From Theodoxus fluviatilis (Eukaryota > Mollusca > Gastropoda > Cycloneritida > Neritidae), in contig JAWQFJ010025644.1 in assembly GCA_034096865.1 (NCBI GenBank), forward strand, positions 2,501 to 28,280: DNA of 25,780 bases, read 5' to 3'. Positions 8,605 to 16,992 of this stretch are shown here, piece by piece. Within the stretch, counting starts at the first letter, position 1; every line of letters starts with the position of its first letter. The translations under genes were made by a program, and so were the position numbers. Below the pieces are notes generated by a model that saw nothing but the letters and a program-made list of their open reading frames with translations, ran no database searches and was not told the origin of the DNA.

Positions 8605-9117
8605 TGTGAAATGCCTGCGGATGCAAATATAATGGGAAATGCCGCAGTTCGGGAACTTTCCCTGTCCTTCCAACAGAGCAGATTGGACTGAGACGGACGG
8701 TTTTTAGTGACGATGACGTAATAATGAAAAGTGACGTATGACTGCGACGACGACAGTTAGGGAAAAATATGGCACGCTAGAAGGACGTGGCGTTTCGGCG
8801 TGTTATCGTTGGGAGTGATTGCTGGGAGAAGTAGTGGCATCATGGGTGTAGGGATAAGTCGAACCGTGATGACTCTGGCCTATGAAGAGAGGTAAGAGTC
8901 TGTCCTGATTTGTTCTTGGAGCAGAGATGGATGAAGTCGTTATTGTGAGCAAGTGAGAGCTTGTGGAGCTGTTGGCGCCTTTGAAAGCGCATTCGCCATC
9001 GCTGTACGCATGATGGAATAAAGATCTTCATGTAGAAAACTCCCGCCGAAGTCCTGCTTCTACTTTCCTGGCGCGAGCTGGGACGGACCGCAAGTTAGAG
9101 ACCACCATACCGCAACA
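8592..9117 (+). mobile_element. Solo LTR, 526 bp, Ty3/gypsy-like, with ATAT target duplication (left arm)
   Basis: The element starts TGTTGCGG and ends CCGCAACA, the TG...CA form of an LTR with an 8-base inverted end. It is flanked by ATAT at 8588-8591 and 9118-9121, a 4-base duplication as in many Ty3/gypsy elements; the empty site would read gatatc. A poly-A signal AATAAA is at 9017-9022, about 95 bases before the end, giving plus orientation. Two tgacgta motifs (8714-8720, 8732-8738) look like CRE/ATF sites and may belong to its promoter. No internal retroviral-type genes are present, so it is a solo LTR left after recombination. Confidence 0.8.
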
Positions 9118-9121
9118 ATAT

Positions 9122-10197
9122 CAAGCAGTGGTTTGCTGGAAAGTGTCAACGCAAACTGCACTCTGCACCATCAGAGACGCCCTGGGCAGAAACCCGCACC
9201 CCTTCACCGGAATGGACCCTTCCACCGACCCATTCACCAATGAAGAAGTCCTGACAGCCATAAATAGCCTACCAAGACGGGCAGTACTAGGCGCTGACGG
9301 ATTCAGCTATGATGGGATAACACAACACGAAAGAAAGCTCTCCCCAGTCTTCACAGCCATCTCCAACGTATTTCTGATGAGTGGAAAAGTCCCCACAGAT
9401 TGGAAGCACGGCATTGTGACGCTGATCTCCAAACAAGGTGGCAATCCCACTGTTGTGGACGACTGGCGGTCCATCTCTCTTCTGCTTGCTTCATACAAGC
9501 TGTTCATAAAGCTGCACATCAACCGCCACATGCCGTGGATCGTAGGGACTAAGATACTCTCCAACCGCCAGAAAGGATGAATGACATGCACTGGCCTTTG
9601 AGAACACGTTTTCTCTCTCCAGTCAAGCATCGCTGATTTCCTTTTTTCGTCGTCCAAGCTCTATGTGGCGTTCTTTGATATCAGGGATGACTTTGGAAGC
9701 ATCGACCTCGATACTATGATCAAGGAAATGGTAGACGAAAAACATCCGAAAACATTTGTTGACACAGGAAAGGACACACACGCACGGAGACTCTTACTTC
9801 CAAGTAGAGACGAAACATGGCCTGACAAAATCAATTCAGAGAGAAACATGGATCATTCAAGGATGTCCTTTGAGCGTTATTGTCTTCCAGCAAGGGAGCG
9901 ACAAATGGCATTGGTGGGTCGAGCATCCCTACATCAGCGCATCCCTCCCCAACCCGGAACAAGAATATGCAGATGATAGCTGTGTCATAGCAGCCACAGA
10001 AGAGCAACTTGCAGAAAATCTGCAAAAGACAGAGGAATTTACGCTCTTATCAGGCATGGAGGTAAAACATTAAAAACATGGGATCTTGCAGAGAAGAAGA
10101 TCAGGAAACAGGTGATACGAGGATGAAGAAACTGGCAAAATACTCCTCACTACACAATTAACGCCGAAACACGTGCACTTATAAGAGTAATCCCACA
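9122..10197 (+). pseudogene. RLE-type LINE, reverse transcriptase part (left arm)
   Basis: In broken frames the plus strand carries the ordered reverse transcriptase motifs of a non-LTR retrotransposon. They are: PFTNEEVLTAINSLPRRAVLGADGFSYDGI (finger region, in pieces around 9225-9315), WKHGIVTLISKQGG and DDWRSISLL (about 9400-9480), FFDIRDDFGSID (block with the first catalytic Asp, about 9668-9705), QGCPLSVIVF (about 9862), EYADDSCVIAATEEQL (catalytic Asp pair at about 9972), and SGMEVKH. Frames change between blocks and stops are present, so it is dead. The C-terminal zinc and endonuclease parts lie at 11136-12396 and 12813-12948. Their restriction-like endonuclease places it with the R2/NeSL/CRE/HERO group rather than with APE-type LINEs. 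Confidence 0.8.
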
Positions 10198-11135
10198 GTG
10201 TTACGGTTCAGCCTTTATTCCATTTTGTATGTATTGTTTAAGGCATTCGCCATTGATGTTTTGGCGGGAACAAGCCTGGGCCTTGCACTTTGAGACCGGT
10301 TTGAACCGGCTGTTTCTAAAATTATCAGTGATGCAACAATGATTTGATTGGTTGGAGATGGTGGCGCATGCGCTGTGAGTAACTCTCGAGTTGAAAACGT
10401 CGGAAAAATGTAAATCAGTTGACTCTGAGAATGTCGTCATGAGCAGACGCATTTCGAGCAGCTTTGTGTTAAGGTGAAACACGTTAGATAAATTATTCAA
10501 GTCCGCCCTTGACCATCTGAACGGTTGTATTAAGAAGAACAGTGTCCTCTATCAATGAAGGTCCAGCTTTGTCGGATTATGACACCAAGTTTCCTCGTAT
10601 GGAGTGTTTTCATCATTTGACACTGAGCGCTTGCTGAGTGTTAAACCTGTGTCAGTAGGGGTACACATGTGCGTGGGTGAACCCCACAGGTGTGTATGGC
10701 CTTTCTATCCTCTTATTTCGAGGTGTAGCCTTGAGAGAGAGAGTGTATACTTGTGAATGCCCATTTCTGAGTGGACATCGTTGTTGGGCAGAAGTTTTCG
10801 TCGGTGTAAAATTCGAGAATCATCGTCGCCTATCTGCTTGAACTTGTTAGAAATCGAGGTCAACTTCGGCTTTGGGTCAGTGAAATTAATCCTATACTTT
10901 TCAGTCACAGAGAGTAGACTGACAGAGTTGATTAATATTTTCATACATATTGCATTGAATTTGATTTCACTCATGATTATGTCTGATTTATGAAAATATT
11001 TGATGAATAATGTGTCACATCATGCGAACGTGAGAGAGAGTGAGATAATTAATTATTCCGCCCTCCACGAGTGATAACCCTAGACGCGAAAACAGGAAGA
11101 ATTAGAGAATTGTGTGAGTGAGTGTGGAGGGAGGT
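10198..11135. mobile_element. Unidentified insertion of about 940 bp inside the RLE-type LINE (left arm)
   Basis: The LINE coding trace stops at about 10197 and resumes at about 11136 (YFGYDINISNT). In between lies sequence without LINE motifs or a persuasive ORF. It begins tgttacgg after cccacag; on the other strand an AATAAA sits about 15 bases from that end, so a solo LTR is possible, but no matching CCGTAACA end or direct repeat was found. Boundaries are approximate. Its first 105 bases differ between the two arms at five positions. Confidence 0.5.
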
Positions 11136-12396
11136 GATATACACCTACTTTGGATACGACATTAATATTAGCAACACTGCCTCCACTGAGCAGAGCCAAA
11201 ATGATGGAGAAATTTAAAGCCACCATCCAAAAGATTGTCTCAGCCCCACTGCTAGTCACGGCAAAGCTGGAAGCAGTTAACACCATGTGCTTATCAAGGC
11301 TGATGTTTTAGTTCTCCAACTTGACATTCGCTGTAAAATATCTGGGTGAAATGGAAGATGAAACAGCCAAACATGTGCTGAAGTGGTCCAAGCTGAACGC
11401 ATCTTCAAACCGTGATTTCATGGTTTGTTCTAAATCAGATGGAGGCTGGGACTGACAGGACACAACAGCAATGACAGCCAAGTCAAACACACAACTCATG
11501 CATCCCTGGCACAGCATATGCAGAAAAAACAAACAATCGCCGCATCTTTCCATGTTGGAAACACGTCGGGAGGGCATAAGGAAAGCAACATGGGGAAAAA
11601 GCTGAGGTGCTCTCGCGTTTGCTGGCCACGGTCTCACTAGATCCATGTAAATGAATGACGCATACGAGAAAATGTACAGCTGGAGAAACGACGAAACAGA
11701 CCCAGATACACGATGCCCATTACAGCAGATGATGACACCCGAGCGGAGACCGACGACTCCAAAACAGTTTATCATGCAATAAAAATGAACAAGCTCGAGC
11801 AACACAAGGCTGCTTGGAGGGAGAAGGTATCGCGAAGCATACTTGTAAGGAAGGCAACTGCGGCTGACATCAAGCTCTCCACAGCCTTTCTTGACAACCT
11901 AAAGCTGGACACATTCTCAACAATATAATCAGGGGCAGAACTCATCTACTACAGTGCAACAGTCTGATGACCCTCTATTACCCAGATGAATACTCAAATA
12001 GATGTGACTTGTGCAACCTTCCCATTGAAACCGTTTCCCTTGTCACAAATGGCTGCAAGAAACACAGGAAAGCATACCAAGCAAGACACAATAGCTCCTA
12101 GATCTAGTGTGCTATCGCATGCCCCAGAGGAACTCGATATTTATATTCAAAGATCGAATCCTTTCACCCCATGTGTTTGAGTGTTCAGATGTTTCATTCC
12201 GGGCGGCAGCAACTAGACAAGACAAGGCAAGATGTTTTCTTGGCTGAAATAGCTGTTCGATTCGCTGAACACATTGACCTCTGCAACACCCACAAGCGCA
12301 TGCAGCTGTGTGAGGATATCACGAACATGGGCTACAGGTGCAAGGTGGTTGTACTTGTAATTGGTAACCAGGGTGCAGTACATCATATAATAGTGT
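11136..12396 (+). pseudogene. RLE-type LINE, thumb, zinc finger and endonuclease part (left arm)
   Basis: In order: FKATIQKIVSAPLLVTAKLEAV (RT thumb, about 11207), LKWSKLNASSN (about 11380), a broken linker, and LEQHKAAWREKVSRSILVRK (about 11790). Next is RCDLCNLPIETV followed by NGCKKHRKAY (about 12000-12070), a zinc finger in which the expected His before the last Cys is Leu. Then comes LAEIAVRFAEHIDLCNTHKRMQL and VVVLVIGNQGAVHH (12240-12390), which fits the restriction-like endonuclease core (E-I-x-V, a Lys after it, and a V-x-x-G-x-x-G turn). Several stops (for example after LMF and GGWD) show that it is dead. Confidence 0.75.
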
Positions 12397-12812
12397 AAAA
12401 AGGTAAAGGTTTAGTTTTATACAGCGACTATGTCTGGATCTCAAACCGCTTTACAATTTATCTCCTGATCACTGGGCAGCTTGAACAATCTTTTGCTAGT
12501 ACCTCACAACCAAACATAGTGACAGACAGTGACGGACAGTTAAGACGTACACGGTCAGGTAGCAGGTCCGACTCCACTCCCTGGGGAGTATTTCAAACCG
12601 ATGCTGGCACTTTGCCGCATACAAGGGTTATTCGCACTACAATATGCCTCTCAGGTACCCGGATTTACCCCTGGGTAGGGAGTAGCAATGGTAGTTAAGC
12701 AATTTTCTCAAGGATGCACCTCGAAGAACCGTGCGGTTTCGAACGCCGTGCCCACTAGCCGCAAGCGACTGCAGGTCAAGCGCGCTAACCACTCGGCCAC
12801 AGAGCCACCCGG
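12397..12812 (-). mobile_element. tRNA-derived SINE inserted in the LINE (left arm, minus)
   Basis: Read on minus, the head has an A box (tggccgagtgg) and a B box (gcgttcgaaaccg) about 45 bases later. Together they resemble a type II (Leu/Ser-like) tRNA with a long variable arm. The body contains ttgcttaactaccattgct, a motif type seen in many animal SINE central domains (from memory). The tail region tgtaaagcggtttgaga is like the 3' end of L2-type LINEs and finishes in ctttacctttt. It splits the endonuclease of the RLE LINE between AVHH and LKSLGIPRY. No clear target duplication was seen. Confidence 0.75.
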
Positions 12813-12948
12813 CCTCAAATCACTAGGAATCCCTCGATACTTCTATAGGCGGATCACCAAATACCTAAGCATCAGAACGGAACTGGGGTCCTACAAATTC
12901 TGGCAAACTCGTTGTGGTGACCTCCAAGTCAGGCAGTGGAGGCAGTAA
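12813..12948 (+). pseudogene. RLE-type LINE, extreme C-terminus (left arm)
   Basis: After the SINE the frame LKSLGIPRYFYRRITKYLSIRTEL continues to SYKFWQTRCGDLQVRQ and a stop at about 12948. An LGI-type segment followed by a W-x-x-R near the end is usual for R2/NeSL-like proteins. It completes the LINE relic. Confidence 0.65.
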
Positions 12949-13742
12949 ACCACACACAGATCAGCTGACTGCAGTGAATACAGGAAAGGCAGCAGAAATA
13001 TGCTAGTATTTAAGCTAGTCGCAAAGGTCAATGTAGCAAGGGGCGGTGCATTCTCATCAAGGGACTATGCCTTGGTATACCCAGTGACAAGGACGGTGAC
13101 TCCATGTGAGGGGTCTCGGGCAAGGGGCTGGAGTGGGAGCAGCGAAGGGATTGGGTATGAGCTTGCAGATGGACGTAACAAGTATAGGACTGTGGTCTGT
13201 GCTGTGATGTGGCATATCTTAGTGTGAACACACACACACAAAAAGAGAAAAGCCAGACAGAATGATCACGTGAAAACTGTGACTAACATAGCCTAACCTA
13301 TCAGTGCTGCAAAAGGCTGCGCATTCACATCAAGAAACAATGCTTGGACTACCCAGTGACAAAACTGTGGCGGACAGTGACAACAAAAGGGGAGAGTGTT
13401 GGGCAAGAAGCTAGAGTGAAGGTAGTGTTGAGATGGGGCATGTGCTTTCAGATGTATTTTGAAGTTAAAGGGTTATGGGCAGTACCGGGAATAAAGTATC
13501 TTGTCGTAAACAACCCAAAGATAAAGGAGGTGGGCAACTTGATTATTGGGAAATAACCCACTGGACATGCTCAAAGAAACAAAACACTAGAGTTGTCGTT
13601 GCCTGAGGTCGTCCAACTTGGTAGTGCTGCTTGCAAGTCACCCAGCGGTTGAGGAATTGCAATTTATAGATGTACATTCAGGTTTCCTGACACTGTTCAC
13701 ACATGAATACTGTTTGTCACCTAACTCCTTAACAAAGAGGTA

Positions 13743-13745
<3 letters not shown>
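12949..13745. repeat. 3' region with a diverged two-unit tandem repeat (left arm)
   Basis: Two segments starting about 13046 and 13319 share gcattctcatcaagggac / gcattcacatcaagaaac, then tacccagtgacaa, then ggcaaggggctggagtg / ggcaagaagctagagtg. They form a direct repeat of period about 270 bases, strongly diverged. It could be the 3' untranslated part of the RLE LINE or an unrelated repeat. The rest (13560-13745) shows nothing. Confidence 0.55.
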
Positions 13746-13783
<38 letters not shown>

Positions 13784-13807
13784 TGTGTGCGTGTGTGTAT
13801 GTGTGTG

Positions 13808-13868
<61 letters not shown>

Positions 13869-13900
13869 TGTGTGTGTGTGCGTGTTGCATGTGTGTGTGC
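13746..13900. repeat. (TG)n microsatellite, left arm
   Basis: About 150 bases of TG with a few interruptions (ttgtg, cgtg, tatg, gtgttgtg). The right arm carries the same length with the same interruptions. Confidence 0.97.
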
Positions 13901-13959
13901 AAGGCGATTAGAAAAAACATTGATTCAGGTAACAGGACAATAATAAAGGGTGAGCATAT

Positions 13960-13962
<3 letters not shown>

Positions 13963-13991
<29 letters not shown>

Positions 13992-14061
13992 GCAGACAGG
14001 CAGGCAGACAGGCAGGCAGGCAGGCAGGCAGGCAGAAAGAGAGACAGACAGACAGATAGAT
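13963..14061. repeat. (GACA/GGCA)n tetranucleotide repeat, left arm
   Basis: About 24 units alternating gaca and ggca, ending gatagata. Mirror-identical in the right arm. Confidence 0.95.
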
Positions 14062-14068
14062 AACTACA

Positions 14069-14652
14069 AATGGCTGGAGCGTTCGATGCTCCTCTCGTCA
14101 GCTGGAACCCCTGGCTGTGGAGCTTTAGGGGCCTGCTCCAGAAGCTCAGCCAGAGGCGGCCCCATGCAGCCACATCGGCCACCGGCGGACATCGGATAGT
14201 GGGTCAATCGACTTCTTGTCCGCCAGATCCACAGGGACGCGGATTCGGCCACCCTTTGCTCTACTGACCTCCTGAGACCTGGCGCCCAGCCCTTGCAGCT
14301 CCCTCACTACTCTACTGACCTCCTGAGACCTGGTGCCCAGTCCTCGCAGCTCTCTCACTACTCTACTGACCTCCTGAGACCTGGCGCTCAGCTTTTGCAG
14401 CTCTCTCACCACTCTACTCACCTCCTGAGACCTGGCGCCAGCCCTCGCAGAAAAAGGTTGACGGACCCTGCTATGATGCCTCTGCATACAACCTCCACCG
14501 GCAACGTCCGGCAACCCCATCCTCTTCGCTGACCAGTGGTCTTCCAGCTCAGTGTATCTGGACATTTTCCTCCTTGTGATCCCAGGCAAGGTGCTTTCAC
14601 AAGGGACTGTCAACTCCACCAGGAAGATGGCCTTCTGGTTCACCAACCAGAT
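14069..14652 (-). pseudogene. Truncated RLE-type element C-terminus (left arm, at the palindrome centre)
   Basis: On minus from 14652: IWLVNQKAIFLVELTVPCES, the D/E-x-T core of a restriction-like endonuclease, then KMSRYTELEDHW. In other frames follow LPVEVVCRGIIAGSVNLFLRGL, the 51-bp repeat, and VAESASLWIWRTR. Compared with the right-arm copy it lacks the CPD motif upstream of I-W because the arm ends there. It also carries two frame-compensating indels and two substitutions (CESTLPGITRRK in place of CESNLAWDHERK). It is dead. Confidence 0.75.
14259..14438 (-). repeat. 51-bp tandem repeat inside the RLE relic (left arm)
   Basis: Three full units and a partial one code in one frame for RSQEVSRVVREL plus QKLSA, RGLGT or QGLGA (17 residues each). 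It is mirror-identical to 14951-15130. Confidence 0.9.
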
Positions 14653-14736
14653 TATATTTATATATGTATATATTTATATACATTTATATATTTATATAGC
14701 AGTGTCCTCCAGACGAAGCAATGCCCAGACATCATC
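14653..14736. other. Asymmetric spacer of the palindrome
   Basis: 84 bases unique to the centre. The left 48 or so are nearly pure A/T (tatatatgtatatattta and similar). The right 36 (cagtgtcctccagacgaag and on) are the coding continuation of the right-arm endonuclease relic, giving QCPDIII in frame with the arm. The spacer therefore belongs to the right-arm copy and the left copy is truncated. No SMRTbell-type adapter sequence is apparent. Confidence 0.85.
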
Positions 14737-15320
14737 ATCTGGTTGGTGAACCAGAAGGCCATCTTCCTGGTGGAGTTGACAGTCCCTTGTGAAAGCAACC
14801 TCGCCTGGGATCACGAGAGGAAAATGTCCAGATACACTGAGCTGGAAGACCACTGGTCAGCGAAGAGGATGGGGTTGCCGGACGTTGCCGGTGGAGGTTG
14901 TATGCAGAGGCATCATAGCAGGGTCCGTCAACCTTTTTCTGCGAGGGCTGGCGCCAGGTCTCAGGAGGTGAGTAGAGTGGTGAGAGAGCTGCAAAAGCTG
15001 AGCGCCAGGTCTCAGGAGGTCAGTAGAGTAGTGAGAGAGCTGCGAGGACTGGGCACCAGGTCTCAGGAGGTCAGTAGAGTAGTGAGGGAGCTGCAAGGGC
15101 TGGGCGCCAGGTCTCAGGAGGTCAGTAGAGCAAAGGGTGGCCGAATCCGCGTCCCTGTGGATCTGGCGGACAAGAAGTCGATTGACCCACTATCCGATGT
15201 CCGCCGGTGGCCGATGTGGCTGCATGGGGCCGCCTCTGGCTGAGCTTCTGGAGCAGGCCCCTAAAGCTCCACAGCCAGGGGTTCCAGCTGACGAGAGGAG
15301 CATCGAACGCTCCAGCCATT
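14703..15320 (+). pseudogene. RLE-type element C-terminus, more complete right-arm copy
   Basis: From the spacer: VLQTKQCPDIIIWLVNQK, then AIFLVELTVPCESNL, then DHERKMSRYTEL. This is the PD...E-x-T...K layout of the restriction-like (PD-(D/E)XK) endonuclease of early-branching LINEs. The next part, LPVEVVCRGIIAGSVNLFLRGL, is in the following frame; it matches a PVEVGCRGF-type segment that I know from related invertebrate and fish elements. Then come the 51-bp repeat block in the first frame and VAESASLWIWRTRS in the third. Frameshifts therefore make it a pseudogene. The upstream end is cut at the AT-rich spacer, so RT is missing. This family differs from the RLE LINE at 16441-20267. Confidence 0.75.
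14951..15130 (+). repeat. 51-bp tandem repeat inside the RLE relic (right arm)
   Basis: Units begin at about 14956, 15007 and 15058, with a partial unit at about 15109, each starting caggtctcaggaggt. The period keeps the frame (17 codons). The unit matches the helical linker between the endonuclease core and the AE-x-AS-x-WIW end of the family, so it looks like an in-frame expansion of that linker. Confidence 0.9.
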
Positions 15321-15327
15321 TGTAGTT

Positions 15328-15397
15328 ATCTATCTGTCTGTCTGTCTCTCTTTCTGCCTGCCTGCCTGCCTGCCTGCCTGTCTGCCTGCCTGTCTGC

Positions 15398-15426
<29 letters not shown>
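15328..15426. repeat. (TGTC/TGCC)n tetranucleotide repeat, right arm
   Basis: Mirror of 13963-14061, same unit order. Confidence 0.95.
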
Positions 15427-15429
<3 letters not shown>

Positions 15430-15488
15430 ATATGCTCACCCTTTATTATTGTCCTGTTACCTGAATCAATGTTTTTTCTAATCGCCTT

Positions 15489-15520
15489 GCACACACACAT
15501 GCAACACGCACACACACACA

Positions 15521-15581
<61 letters not shown>

Positions 15582-15605
15582 CACACACATACACACACGC
15601 ACACA

Positions 15606-15643
<38 letters not shown>
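15489..15643. repeat. (AC)n microsatellite, right arm
   Basis: Mirror of 13746-13900 with identical length and interruptions. Confidence 0.97.
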
Positions 15644-15646
<3 letters not shown>

Positions 15647-16440
15647 TACCTCTTTGTTAAGGAGTTAGGTGACAAACAGTATTCATGTGTGAACAGTGTC
15701 AGGAAACCTGAATGTACATCTATAAATTGCAATTCCTCAACCGCTGGGTGACTTGCAAGCAGCACTACCAAGTTGGACGACCTCAGGCAACGACAACTCT
15801 AGTGTTTTGTTTCTTTGAGCATGTCCAGTGGGTTATTTCCCAATAATCAAGTTGCCCACCTCCTTTATCTTTGGGTTGTTTACGACAAGATACTTTATTC
15901 CCGGTACTGCCCATAACCCTTTAACTTCAAAATACATCTGAAAGCACATGCCCCATCTCAACACTACCTTCACTCTAGCTTCTTGCCCAACACTCTCCCC
16001 TTTTGTTGTCACTGTCCGCCACAGTTTTGTCACTGGGTAGTCCAAGCATTGTTTCTTGATGTGAATGCGCAGCCTTTTGCAGCACTGATAGGTTAGGCTA
16101 TGTTAGTCACAGTTTTCACGTGATCATTCTGTCTGGCTTTTCTCTTTTTGTGTGTGTGTGTTCACACTAAGATATGCCACATCACAGCACAGACCACAGT
16201 CCTATACTTGTTACGTCCATCTGCAAGCTCATACCCAATCCCTTCGCTGCTCCCACTCCAGCCCCTTGCCCGAGACCCCTCACATGGAGTCACCGTCCTT
16301 GTCACTGGGTATACCAAGGCATAGTCCCTTGATGAGAATGCACCGCCCCTTGCTACATTGACCTTTGCGACTAGCTTAAATACTAGCATATTTCTGCTGC
16401 CTTTCCTGTATTCACTGCAGTCAGCTGACCTGTGTGTGGT
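15644..16440. repeat. Diverged two-unit tandem repeat region, right arm
   Basis: Mirror of 12949-13745. The only difference noted is at 16429 (pairs with 12960). Confidence 0.55.
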
Positions 16441-16576
16441 TTACTGCCTCCACTGCCTGACTTGGAGGTCACCACAACGAGTTTGCCAGAATTTGTAGGA
16501 CCCCAGTTCCGTTCTGATGCTTAGGTATTTGGTGATCCGCCTATAGAAGTATCGAGGGATTCCTAGTGATTTGAGG
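16441..16576 (-). pseudogene. RLE-type LINE, extreme C-terminus (right arm)
   Basis: Mirror of 12813-12948, identical protein trace. Confidence 0.65.
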
Positions 16577-16992
16577 CCGGGTGGCTCTGTGGCCGAGTGG
16601 TTAGCGCGCTTGACCTGCAGTCGCTTGCGGCTAGTGGGCACGGCGTTCGAAACCGCACGGTTCTTCGAGGTGCATCCTTGAGAAAATTGCTTAACTACCA
16701 TTGCTACTCCCTACCCAGGGGTAAATCCGGGTACCTGAGAGGCATATTGTAGTGCGAATAACCCTTGTATGCGGCAAAGTGCCAGCATCGGTTTGAAATA
16801 CTCCCCAGGGAGTGGAGTCGGACCTGCTACCTGACCGTGTACGTCTTAACTGTCCGTCACTGTCTGTCACTATGTTTGGTTGTGAGGTACTAGCAAAAGA
16901 TTGTTCAAGCTGCCCAGTGATCAGGAGATAAATTGTAAAGCGGTTTGAGATCCAGACATAGTCGCTGTATAAAACTAAACCTTTACCTTTTT
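16577..16992 (+). mobile_element. tRNA-derived SINE (right arm)
   Basis: Mirror of 12397-12812. The A box is near 16590-16600 and the B box near 16644-16655; the tail ends ctttaccttttt. Confidence 0.75.

Larger units (their letters stand above)
3610..14652 (+). repeat. Left arm of a giant inverted repeat (about 11.04 kb)
   Basis: Base x pairs with base 29389-x on the opposite strand (29390-x outside a 1-base indel near 4812/24578). Base 3610 pairs with 25780, the last base of the window, so the arm may go further in the genome on the right, but not on the left unless that flank is also duplicated. Differences found against the right arm: 6106, 6117, 7383, 7389, five between 10209 and about 10303, 12960, and two substitutions plus two indels at about 14580-14605. 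All other compared open frames and simple-repeat tracts are identical. Confidence 0.97.

Noticed and set aside
8587..9122. DNA transposon with 13-base terminal inverted repeats
   Set aside because: The extra bases of the inverted repeat come from the palindromic target (gatatc). TG...CA ends with a 4-base duplication and AATAAA fit an LTR better.
11308..11805. 165-codon minus-strand frame (and its mirror at 17584-18081)
   Set aside because: It lies antisense to the thumb and linker part of the RLE LINE and resembles nothing; a shadow frame.
12737..12806. Functional tRNA gene (minus strand)
   Set aside because: A and B boxes are present, but the acceptor stem does not pair well and a SINE body and tail follow directly, so it is the SINE head.
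13729..13963. Cys/Val-rich and His/Thr-rich frames
   Set aside because: Translation of the TG/AC microsatellite.
14653..14736. Sequencing adapter left in the palindrome centre
   Set aside because: The spacer is A/T repeat plus coding continuation of the right arm, with no adapter-like sequence. A fold-back artefact without adapter remains possible and is stated in the findings.
14536..15243. 235-codon plus-strand frame that crosses the palindrome centre
   Set aside because: Its start is antisense to the left-arm relic and it reads through the AT-rich spacer. Only the part after about 14703 corresponds to the endonuclease relic.
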